Shown: positions 5,129 to 5,148 of the stretch, piece after piece
Position numbering within the stretch: position 1 is the stretch's first letter
Layout of the letters: each line of letters starts with the position of its first letter
NCBI GenBank assembly: GCA_016880505.1
Contig: JAEHDI010000737.1
Coordinates: 1 to 5,148, forward strand
Source of the DNA: Bryobacterales bacterium
GTDB lineage: Bacteria; Acidobacteriota; Terriglobia; Bryobacterales; Bryobacteraceae
Reading direction: 5' to 3'
Length of the DNA stretch: 5,148 nt
The notes under the pieces: generated by a model
The model's database searches: none
Told to the model about the DNA's origin: nothing
The model's input: the letters and a program-made list of their open reading frames with translations, nothing else
Translations under genes and position numbers: made by a program

Positions 5129-5148
5129 ATGGCGCGGCACTACTGGTG
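5129..5148 (+). CDS. Possible start of a gene running off the right edge
   Basis: An ATG at 5129 is preceded by GGAGG (5115-5119) with a 9-nt spacer, a good ribosome binding site, and reads MARHYW before the window ends. Too short to identify. It conflicts with the open minus-strand frame over the same bases; only one, if either, is real. Confidence 0.25.

Larger units (their letters stand above)
4736..5148. other. Right-hand stretch with no supported complete gene
   Basis: These 413 bp show frequent stops in all frames except two short open stretches. One is a minus-strand frame from the edge to a TAA at 4961-4963 (61 codons, no start visible). The other is a plus-strand frame of about 60 codons, without a good start, around 4901-5073. 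Neither has a motif I recognise. The stretch holds copy 2 of the 19-bp repeat, which overlaps the TAA. Confidence 0.5.

Noticed and set aside
4961..5146. 61-codon open minus-strand frame ending at TAA 4961-4963, possible 3' end of a gene beyond the right edge
   Set aside because: The length is not decisive in GC-rich DNA, no motif is recognised, and the stop lies within a repeated 19-mer. It remains possible if the neighbouring sequence extends the frame.

Overview
The window looks like a chromosomal segment of a soil Acidobacterium, probably Bryobacterales/Solibacter-like. This is inference: the base composition is GC-rich, an OmpR-type winged helix is fused to TPRs (an architecture very common in that group), and a small 'DPFSGTW...VWDR' protein of a kind I associate with the same group is present. 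No rRNA, tRNA or CRISPR array was seen.

Layout, left to right. (1) 1-920, minus strand: the N-terminal 306 residues of an exported nucleoside hydrolase (IunH family), running off the left edge. (2) 921-1032: its upstream region, with a perfect 7-6-7 inverted repeat and a cluster of TTCCGG/CCGGAA half-sites. (3) 1033-2609: a complete IS110-family insertion sequence, best placed in the IS1111 branch because it has 10-bp inverted repeats and its long non-coding stretch lies 3' of the transposase. It carries an intact 356-aa DEDD/Ser transposase (1472-2542, minus) and about 440 bp of hairpin-bearing non-coding DNA expected to hold the guide (seek/bridge) RNA. (4) 2610-2857: non-coding, with two repeat features. 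(5) 2858-4216, minus: a winged-helix/TPR regulator-like protein. (6) 4217-4324: a divergent promoter region. (7) 4325-4735, plus: a 136-aa lipocalin-like protein with a strong ribosome binding site. (8) 4736-5148: mostly featureless, with one copy of a 19-bp inverted repeat and a possible gene start at the extreme right edge.

The most interesting part is the insertion site. Removing the IS leaves a 12-bp perfect inverted repeat (1019-1030 / 2645-2656) enclosing a second 6-bp stem, so the element appears to sit inside a palindrome. The non-coding tail of the IS contains a 9-nt segment complementary to one arm of that palindrome, next to a C(UUCG)G hairpin. Together these suggest an RNA-guided element that targets a stem-loop sequence, as known IS1111 elements do with attC sites and REP sequences. 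The regulator and the small protein are divergently transcribed across a 108-bp region and may form a regulatory pair. They are also bracketed by inverted copies of a 19-bp repeat (2684-2702 and 4948-4966).
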